In this document: positions 1 to 11,514 of the stretch, piece by piece
Numbering within the stretch: position 1 is the first letter of the stretch
Layout: each line of letters opens with the position of its first letter
Source: Castanea sativa
Lineage: Eukaryota > Streptophyta > Magnoliopsida > Fagales > Fagaceae
Assembly (NCBI RefSeq): GCF_040712315.1
Contig: NC_134021.1
Span: forward strand, 23,710,501-23,774,500
Direction of reading: 5' to 3'
Length of the DNA stretch: 64,000 nucleotides
The notes under the pieces: generated by a model
The model's input: the letters and a program-made list of their open reading frames with translations, nothing else
Database searches by the model: none
Told to the model about the DNA's origin: nothing
Position numbers and translations under genes: made by a program

Positions 1-745
1 TGTGTAGCTGTGCGCAAAATTAGGTGGGTAATGTCGACAATCTATTGTATAGAATTTATAGATTATTGGCTTAAAGTATGAAAATAAATTTTTTCCCCAA
101 AAGTGTATAATTTTCAATTGGGTTGAGTTTTTGTTTGTATACCTTTAAAAAAGGTGGGAAAAATAGTAAATAGCCCTTAAAAAAAAAACCCACATGTTAT
201 TATACCACCTTGAATAATGCTAAAGTTACAACAAACTTTATTACATAAAGTACATAAATTGATATGACAATGAATGTTATATGATGTGGTAATCAATGTG
301 ATTAACAGGTCTCAACTATCTAATAAATGAATGTTTAATTTTTTTTTTGATTAATGATAAAAAGATTTCTAATTTCTCTAATATTTTTGGGTCTTTTTAT
401 AATAAAATGAGGCATAAGTTAAGAGTTTTCAGAAGAAAATTTTGAGGTACCAAAATCTAAAGGTACTAGTAGTGGTAAATGAGAGCACTGCTAAAAGAAA
501 AATAAGGTACATGCACTTAATTTGGGCAGAGAGAAACAAATAAACATTGTGAGCAAATAGTAGTATATAGGACAAAAAGGGTGCACCTTTTCCAAAATCT
601 TTGTAAAATTTATTTACCAAACCCTCATCAACAAATTATCTGGATTGAAGAGATATGCACAAGTTGCCAAAGTCCGAGGCTTTCTTCCTCGAAATCATGT
701 ATAGCTGATAAGGAAAGTATAGTACATTAAAAAAAAAAAAAGATT
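1..745. other. AT-rich spacer, no gene seen
   Basis: This is AT-rich intergenic sequence with homopolymer A runs near 180 and 731. No open frame resembles a known protein. The last nine bases (737-745, aaaaagatt) are the left target site duplication of the neighbouring Mutator-like element. Confidence 0.6.
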
Positions 746-2106
746 AGCGAAATATACTTTTGGCCCCTATATTTTGAATCTATTCTCATTTGGGTCACTA
801 ACTTGATTTTGCGCCTACCTTAATTTCTAAAAAGAGATGTACTATTTGCACAATAAATACTGACTTGACTAATAAAATAATAATATAAAATTTATTTGAT
901 TTTCAAAAAATGTCACGTCAGCTCCACATAAGTTTATAAATTTAAAAAAAATTATCAATTGTAATTTGTAACCAAAGTCTTCCAAAAAAATCAATTATAC
1001 ATTCAACCAAAAATTATTATCCTAATACAATATTTCTCATGACATAGATTTTCAACCAAATACACAAAATTTCAATCAGACAAATTTCTTCATCAATTTC
1101 CCAGCAACCAGCAAAGCCTTGGCATCAAACTCACAGTAATACTGAGCTAAAAAATTTCAAATCGACCTTAGACCCACCAATAGCATCATCAACTCACAAC
1201 ACGTATTTGAATAAAAAATCTAAATAAGACAACAAGATCTAAACAAATCCAAATCAAAGTGAGTGAGAGTAGATCCAAAACTATCTATTTCCCAAATACC
1301 CATCAAAATTATCGAGATAACAGAATGGAGGAGAGGTAGAGATGTGGCTTCATCATGGTGGCGGCATTGAGGTGGAGTTGATGGCATCATCATTCAAATA
1401 ATTTTGAAGACCCACAACTCAAATCACCCAAACAGTCGCCTATTAAAACCCCATTATCAACTAAACTCTACAAACCAAAATCACAGATCTAGAAATCCAA
1501 ATACACCCACCAAAAATCAAACCTTGAAAACCAAAACCTATTAAAGAAGGTGCTCCTTGATGAATTGTGACTTTTTGGTGGTTTGACACAGCTTGAAGAG
1601 ATTGTTTATGGAAGGAGGGTTGGAGGAATGGCGAGAGGTAGAGAGCGGATGAAACCAAAAGATAAAGAATGGATGATACCAAAAGAAAAAGATTTCCCAG
1701 ATGGGGCAGACTAGATGAACTCAGAAGGAAATTAAAAAAAAAAAAAGTTACTTTAATTAGATTAAAAAATTAGAATAATTAAATTTAAAAAAATTTGAAA
1801 TTTAGAATTTTATTTTTAAATTTTTTAAATTTTTGAAATTTATTTAAATGTTGATGTGAAATTTTTTAAAAATAAAATAAATTCCATTATTATTATTATT
1901 ATTATTATTTTATTAGCCACGTTAGCATTCATTGTGCCAACAGTGCACTCTATTTGCTAGGTAAGACTTTTCTATTAGTTAGTTGACAGCAAGGACCAAA
2001 ATGGACGTGATTTTTTGTTTATAGGAATTGAGGTAGATGCAAAATCAAGTTAGGGACCAAAATGAGAATAAACCCAAAATGTAGGGACCAAAAATGCATT
2101 TTCGCC
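746..2106. mobile_element. Non-autonomous Mutator-like element (long-TIR MULE)
   Basis: A 1361-bp insertion is flanked by an exact 9-bp direct repeat, aaaaagatt, at 737-745 and 2107-2115; a 9-bp TSD is the Mutator hallmark. The ends are inverted repeats. The left end reads agcgaaatatacttttggcc and the reverse complement of the right end reads ggcgaaaatgcatttttggt. They stay alignable for roughly 200 bp, including the shared stretches ctcatttgggtca/ctcattttggtcc and aacttgattttgc. The left arm appears to have lost a few tens of bases. No transposase is encoded, and the interior (about 950-1850) shows no recognised gene, so movement would depend on a MULE transposase elsewhere. A TTA microsatellite lies near 1885-1910. 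Confidence 0.85.
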
Positions 2107-2349
2107 AAAAAGATTAATGTATACTTCCATAGAGGATTAAAAATTACGATATACCAGGTATTCCATATAACCAATCGCGAGCACATAACAAAGTTTTTGG
2201 AATTTGCAGCAAAAGAGAATTGCAAAACTCATCAAACACGCATTCACCAATACTAAATGCAAACTCAGAGGCAAACCCTAAAACATCCAAATCCTTATGC
2301 CTCCTATAGTCAAGTCAAGTTTCTTCCAAGTATAAATTGTAACTTGTTT

Positions 2350-2860
2350 GAATCTTAACCAATTAGATGACTCATAAATGTATCAAAACTAGAGAAATCA
2401 TCATCGTTATCATCACGACTGCGCACACCACCACTACTGGATGATGTTTCATCCATATCATTGACATTACTAGTACTAGCAGTAGACCACAACTGCTCCT
2501 CAAAGATGACATATAATTTATCACAAAGACCTAATGCCATTGATATTGCTGCATACCCATACAACTTGCCATAACAAACTCTACACATTGCAACTTATAT
2601 TGAGGATCCAAAATGACAGCAAAGGATAGCATGACATTGCAACACTCCACAATATTTATCAGATTTTGCTTTCATTTCTTTTTCCATTACTCTAATGATC
2701 ATATCATGATTTTCCAACTGAATTCTCCACACACAATGAAAATACAAGTTGGCTGTGGGATAGTAAGTCGCTTAGAAGAGCTTAGTGATATCATATAACG
2801 GTTCCATCATCCTTGTTATCTTCTCTGCCTTATCCCATTCCTTTTCTGAGGCTAAAAAAA
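2350..2860 (-). pseudogene. hAT transposase fragment (RICESLEEPER-like, C-terminal half)
   Basis: Read on the minus strand in shifting frames, this stretch gives peptides typical of plant zinc-finger BED/RICESLEEPER hAT transposases. First comes a segment like EKEWDKAEKITRMMEPLYDI near 2785-2850, then LDPQYKLQCVEFVM near 2580-2625, which matches the family's conserved 'LDPRYK..YVEF' motif. An acidic, serine-rich tail ending in TFMSHLIG (2355-2460) follows. Frameshifts separate these blocks and the BED finger and catalytic N-terminal half are missing, so it is a relic. It lies between the MULE and a tandem repeat and has no visible terminal repeats of its own. The assignment rests on remembered family motifs. 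Confidence 0.6.
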
Positions 2861-2910
2861 AAAAAGTATCATTGCTAATTGAAAGTAATTATTTTGATGT
2901 ACCCCATAGA

Positions 2911-3305
2911 AGTAATCTTCCCAAAATTTCTTCCATGGCAGACTCTCTCCCTCTCTTATATACTTTTTGAGAATAGTCCCTCTTTTTATACTTTTCGAGT
3001 ATAGGAAATATAGGAGTGAAATATAGGCAATCTTTCCAAGCTTTTATTTTACAAGTTTGTATAGATGTATAGGAGTGGTTGGATTTGAGGTATATGTCCT
3101 ACTAAATGAAGTAATCTTCCCAAAATTTCTTCCACGGTAGACTCTCTCCCTCTTTTATATACTTTTTGAGTATAATCCCTCTCTTTTATACTTGTCAAGT
3201 ATAGGAAATATAGGAGTGTGGTATAGGCAATCTTTCTAAGCTTTTATTTTACAAGGTATAGATGAACAGGAGTTGTTGGATTTGAGGTATATGTTCTAGT
3301 AAATG
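2911..3305. repeat. Direct tandem duplication, about 199-bp unit, two copies
   Basis: The segment starting agtaatcttcccaaaatttc at 2911 begins again at 3110. The copies share blocks such as agactctctccctct, tataggaaatataggagtg and gttggatttgaggtatatgt, with scattered substitutions and short indels. The second copy ends at 3305, exactly where the hAT element is inserted. No coding potential is evident. Confidence 0.85.
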
Positions 3306-4293
3306 CAGTGACGGCTTTAGGATTTTTGTTTAGAGGGGTTAATAAGAATTATAAATTATACAAAATCTATTAAAAAAAACACTATAAGTTTATTTGACAT
3401 AAGTTTTTCTAATACAATAACATATTAATTATTGTTGTAAGTGAACTTTAATTATTATTACTTAGAATACTTTAATTTATTAGATTATTTTTATTTTTAC
3501 TCTTTACCAATTTTTTATGAATTTGCTAGACATTTTGATAAATTGTTTTATATTTTGTTTACAACTCTTCATTTAAGGTACTGACCCACCCACGTAGCAA
3601 CAATCATTCCTACACACTTCGGTCAAAGACTCAAAAAAGCAAAAAACAAAACTCATAACTCTATATCAAACACTACAAAAACTTAATAGTACAGATGCAT
3701 AAAAGGAGACGGTCAACTAGTCAAAGACTCAAAACTCAAAGATAAAGTATCAAAACACCATAACCTCCCACACACACATCGTGACTCACTGAAAGAAGTT
3801 TGTCAAAACACTATAAACACACACTCTCACAGTGAATGAAAGAGAGATGAAAATACCAGATCAAGCAGTAGTGGCGGTGGCAGATCAAGGCCAGTCCAGG
3901 CGTTGGCGATGCGGCAGTAGATCTGAGTAAGATTGCAGCAGATTGTTTGTGGGTGAAGTAGCTACCTTTATTCTTTGGGTTTGGAGAGTGAAGAGGGATA
4001 GTGGGAGAGGACTACATTTTTCCCTCTTAGGTTTGGTTTGGCCCTTTTTTTATGATTTTTTAAAATTCGATTTATGGGCTCTTTTTTTTTTTCTTGAGAT
4101 TAAAGACCAAAAATTTTCAATTGGACTTTTGTTTTTTTGGAGTTTAAAGCTGAATTCAATTGGACTTTCAGGGTGTGCAAATGTTTATATTAGGGGGTTA
4201 AAAACAATTTAAAAAAAAAATTATATATATAATTTTTTTTTCCGAGTTAGGGGGTTCATTTGAACCCCTGACTACAACGTAGCGCCGCCCTTG
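3306..4293. mobile_element. Non-autonomous hAT element with 8-bp TSD
   Basis: A 988-bp insertion is bounded by identical 8-bp direct repeats, agtaaatg, at 3298-3305 and 4294-4301, the TSD length of the hAT superfamily. The ends are imperfect inverted repeats: cagtgacggctttagg on the left, and caagggcggcgctacg on the reverse complement of the right end, followed inward by gttcaaatgaacccc. The interior holds no transposase; the plus-strand frame at 3943-4212 is low-complexity and looks non-coding. It could be a deletion derivative of an autonomous hAT, and the nearby hAT fragment at 2350-2860 is not shown to be related. Confidence 0.8.
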
Positions 4294-6478
4294 AGTAAAT
4301 GTCATGTCAATAACTTCTTAGACCCAATAATTTAGGGTTTGTATTAACCCACCAACCTAATGAATTTGACCAATCTCAACATGATGCCTTAGCTTAGTTT
4401 ATCGTTGGTTGATTTGTTTTTATATATTTATTATTATCATGTTTTTGAAACTTTGGGCTTGGTTGGGTTCAAGTTGGCAAAAGTTTCAATCCTAGTTACT
4501 CGATCCAACCCCACACTATTTTAATAATTTTTGAAAATTTTTTTTAAAGAATTTGTTAATTTAATTTATTTTGATTTTTGAGACTTAGTTTAAACTTATT
4601 GGTTTGATTTATTTGATTATTTTGTGACTTATGTTTTTGATGTAGGAATATTAGGCTAAATTGTACAAATTAATTGGAATCATTTAGGATATTTTGTAAA
4701 TTGTTGTATGAACTTCCAACTTTTTTACTATACCCAAAAAAAAAAAAAAGTCCTAACCCAACTCAATCTTAATGGTTAGGTTGGGCATTTTTCAACCAAA
4801 AAAGGTTTAGTTTCATTGAAAAATACTTAAAACCTAATACAAACGAGTCTAAATCTTTTGTCCGAACTTATATGCTCGACTCTATACTTTATCAAATAAA
4901 TCAACCCACGTGGACATTATTTATTAAACACAATCGGAAGAGTTAAATGGAGTCAATCTACTCAATCTTAACTCACGTTCCAAACCCAAACAAGGAAAAA
5001 AAAAAAAGAAAAAGAAAAAAAAAGCACCACAATCAAAATACCTAGCCAACGCAGGATTCCACCAACAAAACCACTGTAGGAGAAGATGAATAGGGTGATA
5101 TCACAGCAAAGAACAGAGCTTGCAAGCCTCAATGATCAAGCTGTCCCTCTAATTTTTTTTTATTCACTCACACAAAACCCATGTGAGATTGTTTCTTACA
5201 CGGAAACGGAAACCAAATCCATTACAAATTTGGACTTAAGGAATTTGTAGGTTCCTTTGCTTTCTATGATGTATAAAACAAAAGTTAAGTGATGGGCACC
5301 TTTGCTTTGGGTTTTCGAGTTTTTATTTTTTATTTTATTTTTATTTTTAGGTTGATGGCAGATGGGTTTTTGGCCAAGAAGAAAACCATGGGTAGAGGCT
5401 GAGAACTTTCTCTTCACTAGCACTGGCGTTGGTTTTGTAATGTTGTAGGGGGCAGAGAATTTTGTTACGCACCACTGTGGGTGGCGGTCTAGTGATTTGT
5501 TTTGGGTGTACCGAAATAGGAGTTGGTGGTTGAGGAGATTCATCCTTGTCATCTTCTCTAGTAGTGACTTTGGTGGTGGAATCCGATGGTGGCTGATTAT
5601 TTTTATGGTGGTGCAGTCAGCTGTGATTTTTATTTATTTATTTATTTTTTTAGTTTTTGGTTTGGACTGTGAGTTGGGAGGCTGAAGAGATTGACTCCGT
5701 TTAACCATTCTGCTTGTGTTTATTAAATAATTTTTGGCTTGATTTGTTTGGTGGAATATAGATTAGAGCATAAGTTGAGAGGGAAGAATTGGACTCAACA
5801 CAAACTATCCCATGCACACGCCACTAATAAATTTATCATAGGGTGCATTGAATTGGATTAATGATCAGTCAAACTCGGATAACTGACAATTGACCATCAA
5901 TTGTATTTAAAAACCCATAAAATCTAAATAATTTTTTAACATATAACTGTTGCACGCGCCATTTTGTTACACTGATCATGGTCATAGTAGTCAAATTTGA
6001 TTTGATTTTTTAAAGATTAAATTACAAAATGCTGTCTTAAAGTTTGGGCTAATTTTGATTTTACCCTTTAAAGTTTAAAAATTTTGATTTATTCTCCTAA
6101 CATTAGATAGTGCTTGGAAAAAATCTCTCCTGTCTGTGTGATATCCTGAATTGTTTGGATTTGATTGTTTAAGTGTGTTTTGTGCCAGCATTTGGTGAGT
6201 TTCACATTAGACATTTACTAGGCAGATATTGAGTTTATAAGTGATTACGAGGAGCCCAAAATGTAACTTAATTTGTCCTTTGGGGGATTAAGTACCGATG
6301 TGACAAACACTTTACTTTGGTTGTTACAATCTAAATTTAGGGGTTGATACGACTCTTATGTTCCACCTAAATTTGTTGAATGTCCTAGTTGGTCTAATAA
6401 AATCATGTCACATCAATTTAATTAATTCATTCAATTGAATAACCTTAAAAAAATTAGAAAATTAAAATAAATCTCTAA

Positions 6479-6503
6479 TATATATATATATATATATATA
6501 TAT
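6479..6503. repeat. (TA)n microsatellite
   Basis: An uninterrupted TA dinucleotide run of about 25 bases in AT-rich spacer. Confidence 0.95.
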
Positions 6504-6983
6504 CCTTTCCAACATTTAATAATAAAAATGTTTTCTATGTTTATTCAAAATTTGATATGTGCATGGATTTGAAAAGAACTTGAAAAATATTAAAATTTTA
6601 GGGTAATTATGTCCTTCAATAAGAGTAAAAGCAATAATGCTAAAAAAAAAAGCTTTCTTTGTTATTTTAAAGTTGATGTTTATGGATTTGAACACATTAA
6701 AATTTTAGAATGATTGTGTCCTACAACAAGTGTACAAAAGCAAAAACTCTTTCTTTGTTATTTTAAATTTTGGAATGTATATGGATTTGAAAAGAACTTG
6801 AACAACATGCATTCAACACACAGTTAGTGTTATATCCTATAAAAAAAAAACACACACACACACACAATTATTATTCAAATCTTTTTTTTTATCAAGTTTT
6901 AATATGTAAATTGATTTAAAAAAAATACTTTAAATATTTCTAAATTTTAGGATAATTAATTGAGTCCTCACAAATCACAACCA

Positions 6984-7019
6984 ATGCCGGCCGCCCGGGG
7001 GGAGGGGGGGGGGGCAGGG
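6984..7019. repeat. Isolated GC-rich/poly-G patch
   Basis: About 36 bases of almost pure G and C (gccggccgcccgggggg, then a 12-G run) sit alone in sequence that is otherwise over 70% AT. It is odd in composition and could be a short insertion, a G-quadruplex-prone tract or an assembly artefact. Confidence 0.8.
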
Positions 7020-7476
7020 AAGCACATTTTAAATTTCTGAATAACAATGTTAAAATATCATCAATTATATATATATATATATATATATATACACGCTTAC
7101 CAGGCCCCCTAGGTTTTGAGATGAAAAAAAAAAAAAACTACTTTTTAGAACTGTTAAGAAAAAATTATACAAAGACCCAAAAATCTGGTCCATTTGCCCA
7201 CAGAAATATACCCTACAAAATCATTTTAAGAAATTTCCATAGTCAGTAATATGCAAGGAAAAAAAATTTCCTTTGTAAATCTACCCAATCTAACTCTCTT
7301 ACATGCAAATCATCACTTCTCTTTTATATATATATATATAGATTTTACTAACGTAGTATACTATTTTTAGAAAAAGTTTTATCAGAAATTTAAAATGTTT
7401 TGACAACTTTTTCAATTCCCAATAAATTTTAAAAAAAAACGAATTTGTTAACGTATAAGGGTATAGATTAACTGGA

Positions 7477-7478
<2 letters not shown>

Positions 7479-7517
<39 letters not shown>
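7479..7517. repeat. (AT)n microsatellite
   Basis: An AT dinucleotide run of about 38 bases. A shorter one lies at 7066-7091. Confidence 0.95.
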
Positions 7518-7518
<1 letters not shown>

Positions 7519-8583
7519 TCCCTCACGCCGCCCTTATCATTACCGTATATCACGCAACGTCTCAAGTCCTGAATAGTTAACCTCTACAACTTGCTTGTTC
7601 TCCATCCCGAGTTCCTCTTACTCTCTTGCTCTCACTGTTTCTATTAAATTGTAAAGTGTAAATCTAGAAAATTGATATTCGAAACTGAAAAATAAAAAAG
7701 ACAATGTCACTGGGTATAGGACTTACGTTTTGATAGTTGTGTACAATGTAAATGTTTTGTTCTTTTGTGCTTTACCGCTTGCAATTATAAACTTTTTGTA
7801 CTTTTGTTGATTTAAGCTATGTAAAGCTTTTTGTAACTGAATGCTAGTTTTGTGGTTTACTACAAGTATTTTTAAATTTTGATATTTTATTTTTAATAAC
7901 AATAAATTATAATTTTGTTTATTTGATATTTATATTTAATATTAGGAATATGTGTAATTATTATATATTTGTAATTTATAATAGGAATTTGTGTGTAATT
8001 ATTATACTGAAGTAAAGACAAATTCATTTTAATTGTTTGGTTTTATATGATTGCATATACATTTTGAGCTTGATTATGGACACTTTCTTAATTATGCCAA
8101 GGATTGGTGAGAGCTAGAAAATTAACAATCTATAGATTAATTAATAAATTGGTTAATTTAGAGCACTATTTTATTGAGTTAAAATTAATTTATGAAATAA
8201 AACATTTTTTTAGTCATAAACATATTTAGTTTTCCCCCTAAAAAAAAATTCATGATCTCACGACGGCTCACAACATGGGCAAATATAATTATAAAAGGAA
8301 AAATTTCATAAATACAATTTGTGAAATATATTTAGAGGTTTTATTCCAATTTTACCACAAAGCATAGGACTAATTATACTTATTTTATTAGAACATCTTC
8401 GTAATTTAGTACTGATTTTTATTGTTAGCACAGTTTCTATTACCCCGTAGCATGCAATTAATGTGCTAACAAAATATTTTTAGCACAGCTCACTAGCTTT
8501 ATTAGTTTGATTAGAATACATACGCAACAATGTAGAAAATATATTACTAGTACGGAGATGGGTATTATCAAAGGTATATAGCC

Positions 8584-9945
8584 TCATTGGATTAAAACAC
8601 TTGGGTTTAAAGTAGCAAAGGCAAGGAATTCAGGATCTTGCTCCAATATAGACATAATGTTTTCTTCTAAGGTCACCCATGCCTCAATTCCATTGCCAGA
8701 GGTGGTGTTTTGGAGCACGATGTGATTCCTACGAGAACCACATTCCCCCATGAGCCCAACCCAAATGGGTTTTCCCCATCCAAAGTCGATTTCATCAAAA
8801 CCAAACGTCAACCAACTAGTGAAACTAAAAATTTCTGGGTTTTTAAAAGCCACTGCTGCCTTCTGGTATAAGTACTTGATCTTGGTTGTAAAACCTTCAT
8901 GACCTTGCAGAATTCTCACATCACTGTCAATTTTTGCCACAGCTTCTCTTAGGGTTGCCACCAAGCCACGAAGCTTGATCTCTGTCGACTCTACTGAGTT
9001 ATAATCATGGGCTACGATTGCATACCAAATGAGATTACCCATAGAATTATACGACATGTGTGGATTTGTTTTTTGCCGGATGTTTACCGCTTGGACCAGT
9101 ATAGATGGCCTTAGAGAACTAGATGTTAATCTAGAAGCAGCTCTCGCATGTATATAAATGAAACTAGACAGTGATTCAGTTCGGGTTGGGTTTTGCACTT
9201 GTTCACTCTTTGCTTTCTCCTTTAGAGTAGCTATGGCCTTGGCATCAAACACAAATCGCCTTGTCTTGTACTTGTCTTCTTTGAACCAAAGCCTTTCCAT
9301 TAAAGGTGCAACAATACGAGGCCATATATTGCGTGGAGGAAAGTATGCTAACGATGATGCCTCAGAAAAATTAGGACGTACTAATTTGTTACAATGTCCG
9401 CCTGCAATGGCAGCCCAAGTATTGAGGAAAGCACTCAGGGTGGCTCCATCTGTGATCTTATGTGACGCGCATAAACCGATTGCTATTCCACCACAATCAA
9501 ATATGTTGACTTGTACGGCTAATTGGGGAACTTCCATTGGTTTTGGTTCTTTGCGAAGTGGACATCCTGGAAGAAAGTGGTTTAAAGACTCTGTTTTAGG
9601 ATGTTGAAGAAAGTCAGACAGACAGCAATGGACTCGGGTCTCATTATATGGAATGCCCTCGTTGTAAAAATCAATAAAGAGGTTGTCTTTCATCCTTCCA
9701 GAAAATGGGTAGAAGCAATTTAAGGTTTCTGAGAGTGAGTTTTTTAGGTGATCGGTGGAAGAGGTTTGGGGACTCTTGGAGTAAAAGAGGATAAGTGGAA
9801 TATAGGTTGTAGGAGTGAACTGGTCCAAGACAGAGAGTTTGAAGGGTTTTAGATGATGAATTGCTGGTGAAAATGGCCTGATGATTTCTCTTGAGATGAT
9901 ATTAACGTGTACCATCTTGTTTAAACAAAAGTTTATCTTTATCAA
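8584..9945 (-). CDS. BAHD acyltransferase (vinorine synthase-like clade)
   Basis: This is a complete single-exon gene of 453 codons for a cytosolic BAHD acyltransferase, which moves an acyl group from an acyl-CoA to a hydroxyl or amine of a specialised metabolite. The catalytic HXXXD motif is HKITD (H162-D166), and the structural DFGWG motif is intact at 387-391 (DFGWGKP). The length is normal for the family (430-460). The N-terminus from residue 11 (MVHVNIISREIIRP) matches the usual start of the vinorine synthase/stemmadenine acetyltransferase group, so Met11 (codon at 9915-9913) is probably the true start and the upstream ATG at 9945 an in-frame extension. No stop or frameshift is seen. The lack of an intron is common in this clade. 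The substrate cannot be told from sequence; an acetyl-CoA donor is a family-based guess. TATA-like sequences lie just upstream. Confidence 0.92.
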   Translation of the reverse strand: MIKINFCLNKMVHVNIISREIIRPFSPAIHHLKPFKLSVLDQFTPTTYIPLILFYSKSPQTSSTDHLKNSLSETLNCFYPFSGRMKDNLFIDFYNEGIPYNETRVHCCLSDFLQHPKTESLNHFLPGCPLRKEPKPMEVPQLAVQVNIFDCGGIAIGLCASHKITDGATLSAFLNTWAAIAGGHCNKLVRPNFSEASSLAYFPPRNIWPRIVAPLMERLWFKEDKYKTRRFVFDAKAIATLKEKAKSEQVQNPTRTESLSSFIYIHARAASRLTSSSLRPSILVQAVNIRQKTNPHMSYNSMGNLIWYAIVAHDYNSVESTEIKLRGLVATLREAVAKIDSDVRILQGHEGFTTKIKYLYQKAAVAFKNPEIFSFTSWLTFGFDEIDFGWGKPIWVGLMGECGSRRNHIVLQNTTSGNGIEAWVTLEENIMSILEQDPEFLAFATLNPSVLIQ

Positions 9946-10003
9946 TCCGTGGCTTCTATATATGTTTGCTTTACCTTCACAAAGATAGCTTGGAAAAGGA
10001 TCC

Positions 10004-10022
10004 TATATATTCCCTTTTATAG
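10004..10022 (-). promoter_or_regulatory. Probable TATA box of the BAHD gene
   Basis: On the minus strand ctataaaaggg (10012-10022) followed by aatatatagg (10003-10011) lies 60-75 bp upstream of the first ATG, at a suitable distance for a short 5' UTR. A second weaker TATATA is at 9955-9964, which would leave almost no leader for the first ATG but a usable one for Met11. Transcription start sites are not known. Confidence 0.5.
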
Positions 10023-10074
10023 AGAGACTGCGAGTACATAAATTTCATGTACAAATTGCAAGAACTGGCTAGTA

Positions 10075-10610
10075 GAATAAGGTCCGCTTGATTAAAAAGC
10101 TTAAAGCCTTGTTGCCGTACAAGGAATCCAAACTCTTCCCTTGGATTTAAAGATTGTGTGCCGTAAAAGCACTTGTAGAGTAAGTCCAGGCCGACCTATG
10201 CTAATATAAATGTACCATTAGTGTACCGAACATTAGGTAAGAGAAAAGTTGGAGAGGTGCCTCGAAATAGGTTCAAATACAAATAGAGTATGTGTGCTAC
10301 TATTGTAATGTCTTTATTTAAAATTAATATTTTTGGTATTTTGTAAACGGTTTATTTTCACAACACATGTCTTGATGTGTTTTAAAGTTTTTAACCATCA
10401 ATATTTACCTCTAATTCTAAAAATAAAAAAGGAAAAAGTTAACAGAGGTTTTAAGACAGTTGGTTTAAGAGAGATTTTATGAAACTTTTTTTGGAAAAAA
10501 AAAACTGATTTTTTTAACATTTGTTTTTTTTTTTTCCTATAAAAGTAAGATAAATTTTTTTTAAAAATATTCTATTAACAAATGCTCTAATGAAATGTGA
10601 ATCCTCTGTA
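10075..10610. repeat. BAHD-upstream repeat, copy 1
   Basis: This block shares long stretches with 11822-11965 and with 12047-12303 plus 14918-15140. Shared landmarks in order are gcttaaagccttgttgcc, aggaatccaaactc, gattgtgtgcc, cgacctatgctaatataaat, attgtaatgt.tttattt, then ttttcacaa.acatgtc.tg, gatgtgtttt and aacaaatg.tctaatg. It starts about 130 bp upstream of the BAHD start codon, so the repeat may be a duplicated piece of the gene's 5' flank or an uncharacterised element. Confidence 0.75.
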
Positions 10611-11129
10611 CAATTTTTTGTATTGCTGCCTTCGAGACACAAAGAGAGTGTGTGTGAGAGTAAAGAAAAACAAGAAAGATTTTTCTTTAGCCATGAGACT
10701 TACACAAAAATTATTGTAATTGATTTGATAATAGTGAATTAATTCGAAATTTGTCTCGTGATTTTTTCTCTTAAAGAAAAAGGATTTTCCACGTAAATAT
10801 TTGTGTTTTGTGTGTAGTTGTTATTTTGGATTGCTAATATTGTTAATAATATTATTTAGGACCCAACAGAACCTTGTATGAATGAATGTGAAAGAGTATT
10901 TAATTATGGCAAATTTTTTATTTAGGTATGTTGATAAATTGTAATAAGGATTTTGTTAATATGTGCCCTTAGGGCACACAATAAGTATCCATTTTTGGAC
11001 AAAAATTTCTCGAAAATTGAAAAAGTATTGACAGCTTTTTCATTTCTCGAGAAAATTTTACCATAAATGGATGGTTTAACCGGACCCTTGTAATAATTAT
11101 GGAAATTTGGCCTTGATGTTCTAGGTTTC

Positions 11130-11131
<2 letters not shown>

Positions 11132-11166
<35 letters not shown>
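11132..11166. repeat. (GT)n microsatellite
   Basis: A run of about 17 GT dinucleotides in non-coding spacer. Confidence 0.95.
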
Positions 11167-11169
<3 letters not shown>

Positions 11170-11514
11170 ATTTTAATTTTTATATTTTTTTAATGTTGAT
11201 TTGTATGTTTTTCTGGGCTTCTTTTGCGTTTGTTTCTTGGATTTATGGGTTTGATTTCTGTGATTTATGGGTCTATGGGTTTATTTCTTAGATTTATGAG
11301 TTGATTTACTAGAGGTTTCAATGTTTGAATGGGTTAGAATTTTCTGTGTTGAGATTGATTATGAGTGTTGGCAGTTGGGTTTGTCTTGATTTGGTGAAGA
11401 ACATGAAGCATGAAATTCTGAGGAAGAAGAAGAACAATGTTCTTTTGAAAAAATAATGAAAAGCAAAAAAAAAAAAAAGATTTAAGGTTTAAAAAAAATT
11501 ATTTCATAATTTGT

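Larger units (their letters stand above)
4302..8583. other. AT-rich spacer with microsatellites, no gene recognised
   Basis: No protein-coding gene is recognisable. Two open frames near 5196-5685 on opposite strands have no recognisable motif and sit in mixed-composition sequence. The block 6010-6110 resembles the start of an old Mutator-type MITE (acaaaatgctgtcttaaagt), but no matching right end was found. TA runs lie at 6479-6503, 7066-7091 and 7479-7517. A GC-rich patch is at 6984-7019. Positions 4318-4900 resemble degraded MITE sequence rich in ggttggg/cccaac motifs. Confidence 0.5.

Noticed and set aside
5196..5685. Overlapping open frames on both strands (118 and 62 codons)
   Set aside because: There is no recognisable domain, no start or splice context, and biased low-complexity residues, so it is probably non-coding.
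7299..7565. 88-codon minus-strand frame with (YI)n
   Set aside because: It is created by AT microsatellites and has no conserved segment.
9158..9607. 149-codon open frame on the plus strand
   Set aside because: It lies entirely within the BAHD gene on the opposite strand and has no motif of its own; it is a shadow of the conserved coding sequence.
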